From Tersicoccus phoenicis (lineage in GTDB: Bacteria > Actinomycetota > Actinomycetes > Actinomycetales > Micrococcaceae), in NCBI RefSeq assembly GCF_001968835.1, contig NZ_MRDE01000002.1, positions 1-36,695 on the forward strand: 36,695 nucleotides of DNA, in the 5' to 3' direction. Each line of letters opens with the position of its first letter. The stretch's first letter is position 1. The notes under the pieces were generated by a model. That model was not told where the DNA came from and made no database searches. It saw only the letters and a program-made list of their open reading frames with translations. Positions 35,853 to 36,695 of the stretch are shown piece after piece. The position numbers and the translations under genes were made by a program.

Positions 35853-36275
35853 TCAGACCGCAGTAAGCCCGTCACGCCGGCGGCGCTTCCGCGGTCCGTT
35901 CGGTAGGACGGCGGCGACGACCGTCGCGGCTGCCGCGGGCAGAAGGAACCAGCCCACGTTCCATCCGATGGTCGCCACTGCCAGGAGCACCATCAGGGCA
36001 CCGATCCAGGCGGCGACCGGCCGCACCGGTCGCCGTCGGACCAGCAGGGGAACCGCGGTCAACACCACTGCTGCCGCCAGGGCCCCAGCGGCCCTCGGGC
36101 CCATGGTGAAGAGAAGGAGGTGCGTGGTCGATCCCGTGATCTGCCCCGTCGCGGGATCGATGGTGCTCTCCACATATCCCGGGAGGAGCCAAGACCACCC
36201 CGCTCCGAGCAACGTGAGCGCGTCCGAGGTCCACTTCGGCAAGCGGGTGTGGGTGTCGCGGAAGGGAGCCATCAT
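35853..36275 (-). CDS. small membrane protein, start uncertain
   Basis: An open frame of up to 140 residues with about three transmembrane segments in the C-terminal two thirds: LLLFTMGPRAAGALAAAVVLTA, WIGALMVLLAVATIGWNV and WFLLPAAAATVVAAVL, ending in a basic tail PRKRRRRDG. I do not recognise a family. The first 20 or so residues (APFRDTHTRLPKWTSD) are antisense to the rtcB remnant, so the native N-terminus was probably lost at the junction near 36210. No Shine-Dalgarno or -10 box marks any start. It may be a broken gene. The 115 nt between parC and its stop hold nothing I recognise. Confidence 0.4.
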   Translation of the reverse strand: MMAPFRDTHTRLPKWTSDALTLLGAGWSWLLPGYVESTIDPATGQITGSTTHLLLFTMGPRAAGALAAAVVLTAVPLLVRRRPVRPVAAWIGALMVLLAVATIGWNVGWFLLPAAAATVVAAVLPNGPRKRRRRDGLTAV

Positions 36276-36570
36276 GGCCGACGCCGGCCGACCCGGGCTC
36301 ATCCCCGGGTCGATGGGCACGGCGTTCTACGTCGTTGAGGGCAAGGGCAACCCGCTCTCGCTCAACTCGTCACCGCACGGGGCGGGGCGGGAGTACTCCC
36401 GGTCGGCGGCTCGACGCAGATTTACCCGCGAGCAGCTGCGCGAGGCGATGGCCGGTATCGAATACCGGGACACCGACGCGTTCCTCGATGAGATCCCGCA
36501 GGCCTACAAGCCGATCGACCGGGTGATGGCCGACGCGGCGGACCTGGTGTTGACGACGCGTGAATACTGA
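36211..36570 (+). pseudogene. rtcB: rtcB remnant: C-terminal fragment of RNA-splicing ligase RtcB
   Basis: The frame encodes about 112 residues clearly matching the RtcB C-terminus: EVHFGKRVWVSRKGAI, LIPGSMGTAFYVVEGKG, SSPHGAGREYSRSAARRRF (including the His that becomes guanylylated in RtcB), REAMAGIEYRDTDAFLDEIP and AYKPIDRVMADAADLV. RtcB joins 2',3'-cyclic-phosphate or 3'-phosphate RNA ends to 5'-OH ends using GTP. Roughly the first 280 residues, with the other Mn ligands, are missing. At the 3' end similarity stops at codon V (36547), where expected sequence such as EVRHTL is replaced by LTTREY and a stop inside the insertion element. An ATG at 36274 with GGAAGGGAG could start a 98-residue peptide, but it would not be a working ligase. 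Confidence 0.82.
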
Positions 36571-36695
36571 CCCCTGTGCGTCGGATGAATTTTGACCCTC
36601 GGCGTGTGAACCCTTGGAGGGTGATAGCAGTGGAAGATTGGGCCGAGATCCGTCGTCTGCATCGAGCGGAGGGCATGCCGATCAAGGAGATCGTG
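36548..36695 (+). mobile_element. left end of an IS21-family insertion sequence
   Basis: The element probably begins at TGTTGACGACGCG (36548), at the point where rtcB similarity stops; IS21 elements characteristically start with TG. Two copies of TGAATNNTGACCC (36561-36573 and 36586-36598, 25 bp apart) match the multiple terminal repeats that IS21 transposases bind. An istA start follows. The right end lies outside the window. Confidence 0.75.
36630..36695 (+). CDS. istA: IS21-family transposase IstA, N-terminal fragment
   Basis: Only the first 22 codons are inside the window. They read VEDWAEIRRLHRAEGMPIKEI, the start of the helix-turn-helix that opens IstA proteins (W-x-EIRRL-x-RAEGM is typical). 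GTG at 36630 follows GGAGG (36616-36620). IstA acts with the ATPase IstB, which should lie downstream of the window. The assignment rests on this short segment and the terminal repeats before it. Confidence 0.72.
   Translation, partial: MEDWAEIRRLHRAEGMPIKEIV

Overview
The window is a G+C-rich (roughly 70%) actinobacterial chromosome segment, almost entirely housekeeping. The lineage call rests on actinobacteria-specific families (DUF3000, DUF3159, DUF3710, DUF3093, DUF4193, SepH, DUF5998) and on a gene order that, as I remember it, resembles the Mycobacterium tuberculosis dxs1-ceoBC-dut neighbourhood. DUF5998 and a second gyrase-A-like gene beside a GNAT/acyl-CoA synthetase fusion suggest Micrococcales, possibly Micrococcaceae. 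The genus is not determined.

Layout. Positions 1-5400 hold sufE, an alpha/beta hydrolase (minus strand), a small conserved protein, msrB, a DUF3000 protein and an RNase D/HRDC protein. Positions 5400-8910 are a fatty-acid oxidation operon (thiolase then FadB-like protein) with a palindromic operator candidate over its promoter. Positions 9040-17100 hold a Rieske lipoprotein, an aldo/keto reductase (minus), dxs (minus), a YbdK-type carboxylate-amine ligase and aconitase (minus). Positions 17260-22290 are a potassium-handling block: a KimA-like permease, with a TRAM-type RNA methyltransferase overlapping behind it, divergent from two TrkA proteins. Positions 22250-24750 are the minus-strand overlapping operon dut-DUF3710-OB fold-DUF3159. 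DUF3093, DUF4193 and sepH follow. Positions 27496-30092 are the minus-strand operon DUF5998-phosphodiesterase-thymidine kinase. Positions 30235-35737 hold a GNAT/acyl-CoA synthetase fusion divergent from a GyrA/ParC-type topoisomerase subunit. The last 1 kb is degraded accessory DNA: a small membrane ORF, a C-terminal remnant of rtcB, and the left end of an IS21-family element that runs off the window.

Two genome-style signals recur. First, at least ten genes have a TAnnnT -10 hexamer ending 6-9 nt before the start codon, so their mRNAs are probably leaderless. Second, three unrelated palindromic repeat clusters all sit between convergent genes (after sufE, after the Rieske gene, after ybdK), and a fourth convergent gap holds a canonical terminator. 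They probably act as bidirectional terminators.

I found no convincing new defence, biosynthetic or mobile system. The observations most worth checking are the KimA-TrkA-TrkA arrangement, the thymidine kinase whose C-terminus is read antisense through sepH, the hairpin flanked by 25-bp direct repeats after the Rieske gene, and the rtcB remnant interrupted by an IS21 end.
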